64,000 nt of DNA from Antennarius striatus. Taxonomy: Eukaryota > Chordata > Actinopteri > Lophiiformes > Antennariidae. Positions within the stretch are counted from its first letter, which is position 1. Each line of letters starts with the position of its first letter. The position numbers were made by a program, and so were the translations under genes. The DNA lies in the NCBI RefSeq assembly GCF_040054535.1, contig NC_090788.1, forward strand, positions 1,133,501 to 1,197,500, in the 5' to 3' direction. A model generated the notes under the pieces. That model saw nothing but the letters and a program-made list of their open reading frames with translations, made no database searches and had not been told where the DNA came from. Positions 23,340 through 35,049 of this stretch are shown piece after piece.

Positions 23340-24340
23340 AAATCTCCATCACAAGAAGAACTGGAATAACAACAAAGAACAGACGTCAAAGAGTTAATGA
23401 AATGATCTCTAAAGAACTCTGGGAGGTTCTGGACTTCATCCCTGATGACGCTGGTCTGGATGGAGTTTTCTCCTCAGAAGGAAGCAGCACATTGATCCCA
23501 TTGGGTCAGAGAATCATCATCTCATACTATTATAGTCCACAAAAGTCCAAACTCTGTCTTTAATTTGTTATGGATGTAAAGGTTTCCATGTAGTGTCACT
23601 TATTTGCTCTATGGAGCGATCTCTTTTCTTGAAGGAGAAACACACTGGCTGATCAGTCGTGACATGGTGGCCTCCTGCCAAATATTGTAAGAACCTTGAA
23701 CTGGTTATTTCATTGTCATTTACTCGTCCAGTTGTGTATTAATGAAAGGAATGCAGCTTTCATAATCTCGACCGCTCGTCCGTTGGGGACACTTGTCTGA
23801 CTGATTGTTGGTCATTCTGAGTTGAGATCTCTACATGTGCTCTGGATGAATAAATGTGTTGAAAAGGAAGGATAGTCACATAGACATGTTGTTTGTTTTG
23901 GCTGTTCATTGGACACGTCAGTGAAGCTGTCAGAACTCCTGCCAAGACTTTCATTCATTTATGCCATCTAGTCTTTCTGTTCTGTCGCTGACTAATCCTG
24001 TCTTTCCAGAATTCCTCTGCACCTTCTTTCAGCCAATCAGTTCATTCCTGTTCATTGTTGTTGCATCCCAACAACAGCATCTGCAGTACCATTTTTTGAT
24101 CATCTTTCTGGATCGTTTTCAAACAGCTTCCACAGGTTCATACCTACAATAAAACACATAAGACATATATTCAGTGACATGAATATGGGTTATAGCTGTG
24201 TCTTACCTGTGGAAGCTGCAGCAGGTTCTGGTGGTGGTGGTGCTGATGTAGATGGTTCAGCAGTGGGTACATGTCTGATTAGGGAAGCACATTCAGGCGC
24301 ATCTTTTTGGGGCGACATTGTCTTCTGAAGTCATGACTTC
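23340..24340. other. 3' flank of unit 6, no gene seen
   Basis: It holds the unit-family 3' block, then sequence nearly identical to 29,440-30,150 downstream of unit 7. The two copies diverge at 24,048 and 30,165. No exon, RNA gene or further repeat is recognised up to the LINE at 24,357. Confidence 0.5.
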
Positions 24341-24356
24341 AAAACCATCTGTGCTT

Positions 24357-26420
24357 CCATCCATCCATCCATCCATCCATCTTCCTCCTCTTATCCGGGG
24401 TCGGGTCGCGGGGGCTGCAGCTTAAGCAGGAAGCCCAGACTTCCCTCTCCCTAGCCACTTCATCCAGCTCCTCCGGGAGAATCCCAAGGCGTTCCCAGGC
24501 CAGCCGGGAGACATGGATGGATGGATGGATGGATGGATGGATGGATGGATGGATGGATGGATGGATGGATGGATGGATGGATGGATGGATGGATGGATGG
24601 ATGGATGGATGGATGGATGGATGGATGGATGGATGGATGGATGGATGGATGGATGGATGGATGGATGGATGGATGGATGGATGGATAGATAGATAGATAG
24701 ATAGATACTTTATTAATCCCGGAGGAAATTGCATAGTCTCTCCAGCGTGTCCTGGGTCGTCCCCGGGGCCTCCTCCCGGTAAGATGTGCCCGGAACACCT
24801 CACCAGGGAGGCGTCCAGGAGGCATCCTAACCAGATGCCCGAGCCACCTCATCTGGCTCCTCTCGATGCGGAGGAGCAGCGGCTCGACTCTGAGTCCCTC
24901 CCGGATGACCGAACTCCTCACCCTATCTCTAAGGGAGAGGCCGGACACCCTGCGGAGGAAACTCATTTCGGCCGCTTGTATCAGGGATCTCGTTCTTTGG
25001 GTCACGACCCACAGCTCGTGACCATAGGTGAGGGCAGGAACGTAGATCAACCGGTAAATGGAGAGCTTCGCCTTTCGGCTCAGCTCCTTCTTCACCACGA
25101 TGGACCGATACAGAGTCCGCATCACTGCAGACGCTGCACCGATCCGCCTGTCGATCTCCCGTTCCATTGTACCCTCACTCGTGAACGAGACCCCAAGATA
25201 CTTGAACTCCTCCACTTGGGGCAGGATCTCATCCCCAACCTGGAGAGGGCACTCCACCCTTTTCCGATTGAGGACCATGGTCTCAGATTTGGAGGTGCTG
25301 ATTCTCATCCCAACCACTTCACACTCGGCTGCGAACCGTTCCAGTGAGAGTTGGAGATCACGGCTTGATGAAGCCAACAGCACCACGTCGTCTGCAAAAA
25401 GCAGAGACGCAATACTGAGGCCACCAAACCGGACACCCTCAACGCCTTGGCTGCGCCGAGAAATTCTGTCCATAAAAGTTATGAACAGAATCGGTGACAA
25501 AGGGCAGCCTTGGCGGAGTCCAACCCTCACTGGAAACGAATCCGACTTACTGCCGGCAATGCGGACCAAACTCTGACATTGGTCGTACAGGGACCGAACA
25601 GCCCTTAACTAGGGGTTCGGTACCCCATATCCCTGAAGCACCCCCCACAGAACCCCCCGAGGAACATGGTCGAACGCCCTCTCCAAGTCCACAAAACACA
25701 TGTAGACTGGTTGGGCGAACTCCCATGACCCCTCAAGGACCCTGCGGAGGGTGTAGAGCTGGTCCACTGTTCCACGGCCAGGACGAAAACCACACTGCTC
25801 CTCCTGAATCCGAGATTCCACTTCCCGACGGACCCTCCTCTCCAGAACCCCTGAATAGACCTTACCAGGGAGGCTGAGGAGTGTGATCCCCCTGTAGTTG
25901 GAGCACACCCCCTGGTCCCCCTTCTTAAAAAGGGGGACCACCACCCCAGTCTTCCAATCCAGATCACTGTCCCCGATGTCCACGCGATGTTGCAGAGGCG
26001 TGTCAACCAGGACAGCCCCACAACATCCAGAGCCTTTAGGAACTCCGGGCGGATCTCATCCACCCCCGGGGCCCTGCCACCGAGGAGCTTTTTAACTACC
26101 TTGGTGACCTCAACCCCAGAGATAGGAGCCCCATGGTTGCAGGCCCGGCCGCCTGGGGCTCGCCTTCGAGTCCCACCTCCAGGCCTGGCTCCAGAGGGGG
26201 GCCCTGGTGACCCGCGTCCGGGCAAGGGAAAACGTGTTCCAATGTTTGTAATCATCATTTAGGGTCTTTGAGCAGTCCTTTGTCTGGTCCCTCACCTAGG
26301 ACCTGTTTGCCATGGGTGACCCTGCCAGGGGCAGAAAGCCCCAGACAACTTGGCTCCTAGGATCATTGGGACACACAAACCCCTCCACCACGATACGGTT
26401 ACGACTCAAGGAAGGGCATC
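24357..26420 (-). mobile_element. Rex3-like LINE, 5'-truncated, with a nested insertion
   Basis: The minus strand carries RT motifs [11 protein letters not shown] and [11 protein letters not shown] and the 3' region [15 protein letters not shown] and [14 protein letters not shown]. It ends in a CCAT-type tail at 24,357-24,380, the GATG-repeat end known for Rex3. The RT core is open over 24,460-25,569. A stop near 25,607 and frameshifts upstream break it, so it is not active. The 5' part near 26,260-26,420 (GGTTTGTGTGTCCCAATGAT) is the usual leader of these copies. The clade assignment to Rex3/RTE is by memory of motifs. Confidence 0.85.
24514..24733 (-). mobile_element. Extremely 5'-truncated retroposon inside the LINE
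   Basis: Compared with the intact copy at 50,330, about 220 bp are inserted, flanked by CA on both sides. Read on the minus strand it is a 27-bp body CAATTTCCTCCGGGATTAAT plus AAAGTAT, then CTAT repeats, then over 40 CCAT repeats. This is the structure of a retroposon copy reduced to its 3' end with an expanded tail. Confidence 0.65.
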
Positions 26421-26549
26421 TGCGCTTGAATAACAGAAATTTAAACTGTGTTGTGGTCGCTTCTCCACATTTCAGTGGTTTCATTTTATGATGTTCAGCT
26501 TCTCCAAAATGGAAAACTCCCATCTGTTCAATCCTGACCAACGGTCTCA

Positions 26550-27300
26550 AGTTTTTTTTTCTCTTTTTTAATATTTACATGGTAACGAACTGATTGTTCG
26601 AGTGGAATTTAAACATTTTTCTACCCACGTTTATAGGACTGTTCTTGACCCACCAGAGGGCATACTAGGATAACTCAAGGAAATTTAGAGGTCATTTCAT
26701 CATCTCCGAAATTAGACAACCAAACCCGTGATTTACAGACTGGTGAAAGTACACCAAATGACAGTCAAGATAAGAATCGCTCTACTCCTCTCTCTCCTCG
26801 TAGTTAATAAATTATATTTATGCATTGTCTGACACATATATATGCTATGAGTGTGAAGATAATTTCCCAATTGGGGATAATAAAGTGGACATCCTTTCTT
26901 TACGCTTTGGCTTCTTTTCATTGGGTTGTTGTTTAGTTGGTTGTCAAAAGGTTCACACAAAAATTATTGGATGGGTTTCCACGACACGGCAGAAAGTTGG
27001 AAACCTGATCAGGAAGTGACAAGCAAAACGTGTTGTTGGAATCAGAGGTGACTATATGTGAGGCTTTGAACTAAAATGACCGGTAGGTCAAAAGGTGGTC
27101 ATGATGAGGAGCTCCATCTTCATCACAACAGACCAGTACAAAACCTGAGTCCACCAAACAACACTGTCTCTGCTATGGAAACCTTCAGGTTCCTGGGTTT
27201 CATCATTCCCTGGACTTAAATTTGGTTTCCAATGTTGACTGCTTCAGTTATTTTCCACTTGCTACACACTTATCTGGTAGCTCCACCCACATCATCAGCT
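26550..27300. repeat. Duplicated block upstream of unit 7 (sister at about 32,290-33,060)
   Basis: Starting at TTTTTTTAATATTTACATGG the sequence is nearly identical at 32,290. It includes LINE remnants such as the frame giving METFRFLGFIIPW near 27,180. It marks a segmental duplication that placed units 7 and 9 in the same context. It has no gene of its own. Confidence 0.8.
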
Positions 27301-27533
27301 GACTCCAATCACCAGCCAACTCAACCACTGCTCATCACTAGTCAAACCAGAATTTCTACATAGTTATTCCAAAACTTCACCCGTCAATACCAGACTTTCC
27401 AGCATTCACCTCCAGACTGATCTATTGTCGTCTTCTCCTGATCCTGACCTTCCTTACCTGCTGGTTCCTGTTCCCCTGAAGGACTAGAGAAGTCTTTACC
27501 AGTTGTTCCGTTTGGATCCCACCGTCCCGTTAC
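27260..27533 (+). promoter_or_regulatory. Unit 7 promoter and putative noncoding exon 1
   Basis: The block GTAGCTCCACCCACATCATC is followed by the conserved exon candidate ending TTACA before gtatgt at about 27,533. No clear TATA box is present. Confidence 0.45.
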
Positions 27534-27762
27534 AGTATGTTCACACATACTTGAACAACAGGCTGACTGGGATTCTAGAGAAGGGTTCTTGTTGGGCAGC
27601 ATGAAGTCTGTTTACTCTGGAGGATCATTTATTATCTGGATATCATTTGATCTGCGGTCTCTTTCCTATCAGTCTTCTACATAGAAAGTCTTCTTTCCTT
27701 AGACTTCCAGATGAAATGAAGTTATAGAGAGTGTGTTCTTGTTCCAGGTTGGTGGTCTGACC

Positions 27763-29045
27763 ATGCTTGTGTGGGCTGTTGTGTGTGGGGCGGTAACTTC
27801 GGTCACCTTGGTTACACTCATCGTAATCTGTGGTAAGTCCAAGAGTTGATCAGAGTGTTAAAACGGTTGTGGTAATTTAACACCCACAACAACAGAGGAC
27901 TTTGAGTCAACATGAAATAATCAGGCAATATGGTTTTAGTGCACAATAGTCAGTTTACATGGGCAGCACTGTGGCCTGACAGCAAGAAGGTCCTTGGTTC
28001 GGTTCCACTTGGGGCTTTCTGGTTGTAGTTTGTATGTTGTTCCCGTATCAGCGTGGGTTCTCTCCAGGTTGTCCAGACTCCTCGTACTATTAAAGATATG
28101 CAGCTTTGGTGAACTGGTCACTATAAATTGTCTGTAGGTTTGCGTGTCGATGGGTGTTTGTCTGTCTGAGTGGGTCTGGGATGAACTGGTGACTTGTCCA
28201 GGGTGTACCCCGCCTCTCGCCCATAGTCAGCTGGGATAGGCTCCAGCGTAACCAGTAACCCAGATTCAAAGAAGTGGCTGAAGATGAATGAATAGTTTTA
28301 TAAATGTGTGGAATCAGACGTTAACTTTACGTTGGTCTATCTTACTGTTGTTTCTGGTTTCTGTGTCTCTTTAGTCAAAAGCCACACCTCCAATGGAACG
28401 TGAGTATTGTCCTGTCAACATAACACAACATGATATTTAAAGTATTTTGTGAAAATCAATGCCAACTGTGAACAATATAGGTCTGATTGGTGTTTGAGAG
28501 CATTTCAGGACCAGGAAACTCTCTGGAGAACAACTCAGTTAATTTCCCGATGGTGACAAATGTAGAACACGCTTCAGTGCACAAAATTACATATTAGCCA
28601 GCCTCAAGCTAGCACAAACAAAACAGCATACCACTCTAGTGACATTTAAATCATCAAATATAGAAGTGAACATAAAGATAGAACTTGTGAAACAGCAGAA
28701 GCAGAACCAACCATATATGGAGCAGGACTGAGTCCATGTTTACTTTGATCGAAACAGTAATTGCTTCTAAGACTTTTTGACGTTTCAATAAATCTTAATA
28801 AATCAAAACGGGCTAATAGATTACGAAACAAATATGAATGTAAGTGTCCTCTAAAATGTATTTTTTATTTGAGACACAGCAGAGGTGGAGAAAGATACTA
28901 CGGTGGAGGCGGAGGCTTCTCTGGAGGCGGAGGCTTCTCTGGAGGCGGAGGCGGAGGCTGCGGTGGAGGTGGAGGTGGAGGTGGAGGCTGCGGTGGAGGT
29001 GGAGGCGGAGGTGGAGGTGGAGGTGGAGGCTGCGGTGGACATTGA
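27763..29045 (+). CDS. Unit 7: small leader plus poly-Gly/Cys tail protein (85 aa)
   Basis: The exons are 27,763-27,832, 28,375-28,399 and 28,883-29,045. Leader and juxtamembrane residues are identical to unit 6 (MLVWAVVCGAVTSVTLV; VKSHTSNG), and flanking and intronic sequence is nearly the same. The tail has been reshaped. It starts GGERYYGGGGGFSGGGGFSG, continues as nearly pure Gly with three Cys, and ends CGGH at TGA. The Gly frame runs on after this TGA to a second TGA at the place where unit 6 stops. Tail length change between two otherwise near-identical units shows rapid slippage of the GGAGGT repeat. AATAAA is at 29,386. Confidence 0.6.
27957..28297. mobile_element. tRNA-like SINE in intron 1 of unit 7
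   Basis: This is the copy of the unit 6 SINE with the same borders, carried by the duplication. Only scattered substitutions separate the two. Confidence 0.75.
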
Positions 29046-30164
29046 GGTGGAGGCTGTGATGGAGGCGGAGGTGGCGGCTGTGATGGAGGTGGAGGCTGTG
29101 ATGGAGGAGGCTGTGGTTGATGTGGAGGTGGATGCTGGCGTGGACGTCAAGGCTGCGGTGGAGGTTTTCAGCTGTTTCCCCTCTAAACATGTGACCCTCT
29201 GTTTAAATCACATTCAGATCTCTAACTTCACACTAATGAAATGTTCACTCTGTCTCTGGGCAGAGGACACTCTGGACACTCTGAGACATTTTTCACCATC
29301 ATGACACCCTGTTGTTCTTTGTTCTTCAAACTTCATCTCAGACTGCTCTGGTGCTCTGATTTGTACTTCCTCTTGATACAAGATGAATAAAAATCATAGA
29401 AAAGACTGTTGGACTCTTGTCATCTATTAACTACCAGTTGATTGCTTCCTTTATTAAATCTCCATCACAAGAAGAACTGGAATAACAACAAAGAACAGAC
29501 GTCAAAGAGTTAATGAAATGATCTCTAAAGAACTCTGGGAGGTTCTGGACTTCATCCCTGATGACGCTGGTCTGGATGGAGTTTTCTCCTCAGAAGGAAG
29601 CAGCACATTGATCCCATTGGGTCAGAGAATCATCATCTCATACTATTATAGTCCACAAAAGTCCAAACTCTGTCTTTAATTTGTTATGGATGTAAAGGTT
29701 TCCATGTAGTGTCACTTATTTGCTCTATGGAGCGATCTCTTTTCTTGAAGGAGAAACACACTGGCTGATCAGTCGTGACATGGTGGCCTCCTGCCAAATA
29801 TTGTAAGAACCTTGAACTGGTTATTTCATTGTCATTTACTCGTCCAGTTGTGTATTAATGAAAGGAATGCAGCTTTCATAATCTCGACCGCTCGTCCGTT
29901 GGGGACACTTGTCTGACTGATTGTTGGTCATTCTGAGTTGAGATCTCTACATGTGCTCTGGATGAATAATGTGTTGAAAAGGAAGGATAGTCACATAGAC
30001 ATGTTGTTTGTTTTGGCTGTTCATTGGACACGTCAGTGAAGCTGTCAGAACTCCTGCCAAGACTTTCATTCATTTATGCCATCTAGTCTTTCTGTTCTGT
30101 CGCTGACTAATCCTGTCTTTCCAGAATTCCTCTGCACCTTCTTTCAGCCAATCAGTTCATTCCT

Positions 30165-30440
30165 GTCACGTGTGTTGTTCAGTCACCTGCTGGCCATCAG
30201 CCAATCAAGCTCCACTCCTTAAGCTGTGTTCATACTGGCATTCAAACTCCGACTTTTAACACATCCAGATTGAAAGGGGATGGCTCCTTTATAGTCTGAA
30301 CTGTCACATACCACATAAGAACTTTTTTGAAAGAGAGACTGAAACCACTTTCTGATGTGACCCAGTCTGATCAAAATAAGATCCCTTTTGGACACTTGCT
30401 AAAAAGAGTGTGGACAGTACGCCCTAAAAATCGTATATGA
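30165..30440. repeat. Possible MITE or breakpoint sequence
   Basis: The segment starts where the unit 6/unit 7 duplication ends. It contains TTTTGGACACTTGCTAAAAA, which resembles, inverted, TTTTTAGCAAGTGTCCAAAT at 48,150. It is likely a dispersed short repeat. No coding capacity is visible. Confidence 0.35.
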
Positions 30441-31620
30441 AAGAGTGAGTTCTTCTACTGGTGAATGTTCTGTCCTTGATAACAATCTTGGCAATAAAGA
30501 CATCAGACTGGATCTACCAATCAACACCAAGAACCTTCTCCACAGGCAGTAAATCCAGGTCCAGGTCTGTCCTTTGCATGTCCTTGACTTTCTGCTCCTC
30601 TGGTGTCGCAGCCAAACATCACACTTGTTGCTTCAAGCTGTGATTCAGATAAAAGTAATGCAGGAAACTGCTGATGACAAAGTTTGGTAAATTCACGACT
30701 GACACTTAATTAATTGATAACTTGGGCCTCCCACAGTCCACTGTGTTCCCACCGTCTCCTCATAGTGACCCATTTACAGTCCAACACATCATTGTCCAGA
30801 TTGCATAGAGTCCATTACCAGCTGGTTTGAAGGCCTTGGAAGCACCTGCATTCCTTCCATCACTACACAACTGGAAGAGTAAATGACAATGAAATAACCA
30901 GTTCATGGTTCCTCATGGTTCCTTCACACAACATGAGGCAGGAGATCACAATGTCACAACTGATCAATGTGTTTGTTTGTACTTTGATATAAGAGATCAC
31001 TCCATGGAGCAAATAACAGAACATGGAAGCATTTACATCCATAACAGATTAAAGATAGAGGTGGGTCTTTTGTGGACTATAATGATATACGATGATGAAT
31101 CCAATGGGATCAATGTGCTTCATCAGAGATGAAGTCTAGAACCTCTCAGAGGTCTTTAGAGATCTCCTTCAAGTTGCTGTTGTTGTTTCAGTTCTTCTTT
31201 CGATGGAAATTTAATGAAGGAAACAATCAATTGATAGTATTTGAATGACAAGAGTCCAAAAGTCTTTTGTATGATTTTTATTCATCTTGTACCAAGAGGA
31301 ACTGCAAGTCAGAGCACCAGAGAAGTCTGAGATGAAATCACCTGATGAACATCAGGACAGTCAGAACAGTGAAGAGACAATAATGCTCCATGACGTCACC
31401 TCCAGTCAGACCAACCAGCAGCTCTGAGGTCTCAGGAGTTGCCTCCACCTCCATGTTCATCTCCCCCTCCACATCTATCCTTAGTGAGGTGTGCAGCTCC
31501 TCCTCCAAAGCCTTCACCTCTAGGCTCAATCATGTGTGGAGATCCCCCACCACAGCCTCCACATCCAAGGTATTCGTTTCTGGCATCAGCTCTCTCTCTT
31601 TAAATTTAAAAAAAAAAGTT
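30440..31620 (-). repeat. Inverted copy of a unit 3' end (unit 8)
   Basis: The minus strand of this segment follows the order intron, tail exon, polyadenylation signal and 3' flank found on the plus strand at 14,590-15,370. Shared stretches include, inverted, CCATGACACCGTCACCTCC-like sequence at 31,390 and AAGATGAATAAAAATCATAC at 31,265-31,285. Confidence 0.75.
31432..31597 (-). pseudogene. Unit 8: orphan inverted Gly/Cys tail exon
   Basis: On the minus strand the acceptor taaag is followed by an exon from 31,597. In the family phase it has 54 open codons up to TGA at 31,434-31,432. The residues begin ERADARNEYLGCGGCGGG and end DEHGGGGNS. Part of the preceding intron is present, but no leader or 25-nt exon is found before the next duplicated block at about 32,290, so it cannot form a complete unit here. 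It could be a remnant, or a distant last exon. Its intact frame suggests recent loss. Confidence 0.5.
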
Positions 31621-31799
31621 TTATAGGACACTCACATTTTTTTTAAAACAATTTCCAAATCCTCGATTAATTAAGAAATTACACTGGAACAAATCTTAAA
31701 ATGTCAAATCTTTGGAGCAATTTCTGTTTACATCAATTCACTGGAAACTATCCAGTAATTTTAGTGTAAATCTTTAGATAACCAGCAAAACAACAACTC

Positions 31800-32290
31800 A
31801 ATGAAAAGATAGCAAAGTGTAAACATGAGAGTAATTACCTGGGAGGAGAACGAGGAGTTCTGTGTGACAACTTCACTTGGGCATACTTCAGCAATGAGGG
31901 CTAGTACAAAAGTGGCTTTGCCTTGCCTTGGTTATGGTGAAGTCAGCTTACATTTGGTGAACTCGTTTGCTTGACTTCAGTCCACGCTGCAACAGCGTTT
32001 GAAGCAAGTTTCATGTTGATAAATTGGGGGTCGACAAGCATCACTGTCCCTCAACTGTGTGTGTTTATGTATGTGTAACCTGCCAATGTGTGTGTGTGTG
32101 TGTGTGTGTGTTCGAGTTGGGTGTGTCACCAGCGTCTCATATGAACATTAGCCCATGCTACCATTAGCCACATCCATCTCCGTGAGAGGGGTGGGTAACT
32201 TGTCATTGGTAGACAGCTGAAATTCATGACCACCGATCAGTTTTGGGGAAAAAATTATTGAAACTGATGGAAAAGAGTGGAATATGGGAA
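31800..32290. other. Intergenic stretch with a short TG repeat
   Basis: It has a TG microsatellite at about 32,088-32,110. Otherwise I see no gene, promoter block or repeat that I can name. Confidence 0.4.
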
Positions 32291-32989
32291 CTTTTTTTAA
32301 TATTTACATGGTAACGAACTGATTGTTCGAGTGGAATTTAAACATTTTTCTACCCACGTTTATAGGACTGTTCTTGACCCACCAGAGGGCATACTAGGAC
32401 AACTCAAGGAAATTTAGAGGCCATTTCATCATCTCCGAAATTAGACAACCAAACCCGTGATTGACAGACTGGTGAAAGTACACCAAATGACAGTCAAGAT
32501 AAGAATCGCTCTACTCCTCTCTCTCCTCGTAGTTAATAAAATCATATTTATGTTTTGTCTGACACATATATGTATGCATGAGTGTGAAGATAATTTCCCC
32601 ATTGGGGATAATAAAGTGGACATTCTTTCTTTACGCTTTGGCTTCTTTTCATTGGGTTGTTGTTTAGTTGGTTGTCAAAAGGTTCACACAAAAATTATTG
32701 GATGGGTTTCCACGACACGGCAGAAAGTTGGAAACCTGATCAGGAAGTGACAAGCAAAACGTCTTGTTGGAATCAGAGGTGACTATGGGGGAGGCTTTGA
32801 ACTAAAATGACCGGTAGGTCAAAAGGTGGTCATGATGAGGAGCTCCATCTTCATCACAACAGACCAGTACAAAACCTGAGTCCACCAAACAACACGGTCC
32901 CGGCTATGGAAACCTTCAGGTTCCTGGGTTCCATCATTCCCTGGACTTAAATTTGGTTTCCAATGTTGACTGCTTCAGTTATTTTCCTC

Positions 32990-33270
32990 TTGCTACACAC
33001 TTATCTGGTAGCTCCACCCACATCATCAGCTGACTCCAATCACCTGCCAACTCAACCACTGCTCATCACCAGTCAAACCAGAATTTCTCCATAGTTATTG
33101 CAAAACTTCAGCCAATCAGTGCCCGATTTTCCAGCATTCACCGTCAGACTGATCTGTTGTCGTCTTCTCCTGATCCTGACCTTCCTTACCTGCTGGTTCC
33201 TGTTCCCCTGAAGGACTAGAGAAGTCTTTACCAGTTGTTCCGTTTGGATCCCACCGTCCCGTTACAGTAT
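32990..33270 (+). promoter_or_regulatory. Unit 9 promoter and putative noncoding exon 1
   Basis: The block GTAGCTCCACCCACATCATC and the exon candidate GACTGATCTGTTGTCGTC are conserved. A deletion just after GTTACAGTATG removes the segment that holds the short upstream ATG ORF in other units and changes the donor to gtatgg. Confidence 0.4.
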
Positions 33271-33417
33271 GGAGTATCATTTATTATCTGGATATCATTT
33301 GATCTCCTGCTGTCTCTTTCCTATCAGTCTTCTATATCGAAAGTCATCTTTCCTCAGACTTCCAGATGAAATGAAGTTATAGAGAGTGTGTTCTTGTTCC
33401 AGGTTGGTGGTCTGACC

Positions 33418-34477
33418 ATGCTCCTGTCAGCTGTTATGTGGAGGGTGATAACTTTGGTTGCCTTGGTTACCCTCATCATGACCTGTGGTAAGTCCGAGAG
33501 TTGATCAAACAGCTGTGTTGATTTATTTACACCCACAACAACAGAGAGGGTTTATCATGGTTAAAGATGCACTACCCACATAAGATCCGGTCATCAGTCC
33601 AGAACAGTCTAGACTGGTCAGTCTACATCTTTTACTTTGTGTTTTGGAATCAGTCAGTTAAGTGTAAGTTGACTTGTCTTACTGGACTTCCTTATTTTTC
33701 TGTGTCTAAATAGTTCAAAGCCGGAGACAGAGGCCTAACCGTCCGTGAGTATTCTACTGTCAGAATCACTGTCCGGGTTGAGGAGACCAGAACTCTCCAG
33801 TCCACGTCAGGAAATTGCAGCAGTTTTTTTCTAACACATGTTAAATAAATAATTTGTGGTAATTATTAAATTTAAATACGTCAGTGACGGCAGTTTTCCG
33901 TTGAGCTAATATTTAATAAGCGCAAAACGATTTTGCCCATTAATTCTAGGAAGAACATCTGAAGAGATTGGCTAGTTAAATGATGAAGACTAGTATTGTA
34001 GCTAATATCTCGTCTCACTGCTTCACAACTGTTGTAGTTGAATTAAATTAGCCGTTACTAATTTTGCATGTTGCTCACCAGTTTGGTTATAAGTAAACAA
34101 CACTGATTAGGGAAATGTAGATAAAATACAACTTGAATTCTATTCTATTTGAAATCATAGACAGTCCCTTCAGGTCATGAAACCACACTGCTAACACATT
34201 AGCCTGCGTTACGTTAGCAGGAACACAACAGCGTTCACTACAGTGACATTTTAATAACATCAAATACAACAAATGAACACAAACAGACTATGAGACAGAA
34301 CATAAGTTGAATTGAGCAAATATAGAGTAGAAGTGAGTTCATGTTTACTTTGATTTAAACAGAAATTACTTCAAAATATTTTACTGACAATTTCAGATTT
34401 TATCCGTATTATTTTCTTAGGAAATCAAGAAGGGTTTGAAAATTGTGGGGGAAAAAAAATAAAAAATTATATATATA

Positions 34478-34528
<51 letters not shown>

Positions 34529-34826
34529 GTATATACTGTATATACTGTATATACTGTATATACTGTATATACTTGTGATCTTGAACATTTTGTTTCTTTA
34601 TTTGAATCAAAAAAGATGGAGTCCTATGCACGGGAGAGACCACAAAGATGGAGGCATTGATCATGGAGGTAGAAGTGAAGGTGTTGGTGGAGACTGGGAT
34701 GGAGACGCAGGGACAATTGATGGAGATGGAAATTATAATTCCAAAGATGGAGGCTATGGAAATGGACATTTCGATGGACAAGGATTTGGAGGTGGACATG
34801 GAGGTGCAGGTAGAGGCCGCTCCTGA
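33418..34826 (+). CDS. Unit 9: small leader plus Gly/Asp/His-rich tail protein (103 aa)
   Basis: The exons are 33,418-33,487, 33,714-33,744 and 34,616-34,826. The leader starts MLLSAVMWRVITLVALV. The second exon is 31 nt, two codons longer than usual, and gives the basic VQSRRQRPNR. The tail of 69 codons has no Cys. It starts WSPMHGRDHKDGG, is rich in Gly, Asp and His, and ends GGHGGAGRGRS at TGA. An overlapping frame from 34,648 is open to 34,923 and ends in LFTVLTVLMFIM. The polyadenylation motif is the weaker AGTAAA at about 34,984. A TA-rich hairpin lies in the last intron. Confidence 0.58.
34466..34575. repeat. TA microsatellite with TACTGTATA repeats
   Basis: An almost perfect alternating TA run of about 60 bp is followed by five copies of TATACTGTA. 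It is self-complementary and would form a cruciform or cause slippage. The hydrophobic ORF over it (YIYIYI) is an artefact of the repeat. Confidence 0.9.
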
Positions 34827-35049
34827 GACCTCTGAGCTGCTGGATGGTCCGACAGGAGGTGACGGTGTCATGGAGCATGATTGTCTCTTCACTGTTCTGA
34901 CTGTCCTGATGTTCATCATGTGATCCATGAACCAGCGCTCAGCTGTTTCCCCTCTGATTTGTACTTCCTCTTGATACAAGATGAGTAAAAACTTACCAAA
35001 GAACATTGGACTCTTGCCATTCATTAACTACCAGTTGATTCATTCCTTT

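Noticed and set aside
24339-24803. [11 protein letters not shown] protein repeats
   Set aside because: Pure translation of the CCAT microsatellite that continues the LINE frame by chance.
22793-29304. Glu/Val-rich frame (EVEAEVEVE...) of the tail exons as the main protein
   Set aside because: The splice phase of all intact units leads into the Gly frame. The Glu/Val and Arg/Trp readings are the other frames of the same GGAGGT repeat.
34443-34600. Hydrophobic YIYIYI stretch that could look like membrane helices
   Set aside because: It is the TA microsatellite in the last intron of unit 9.
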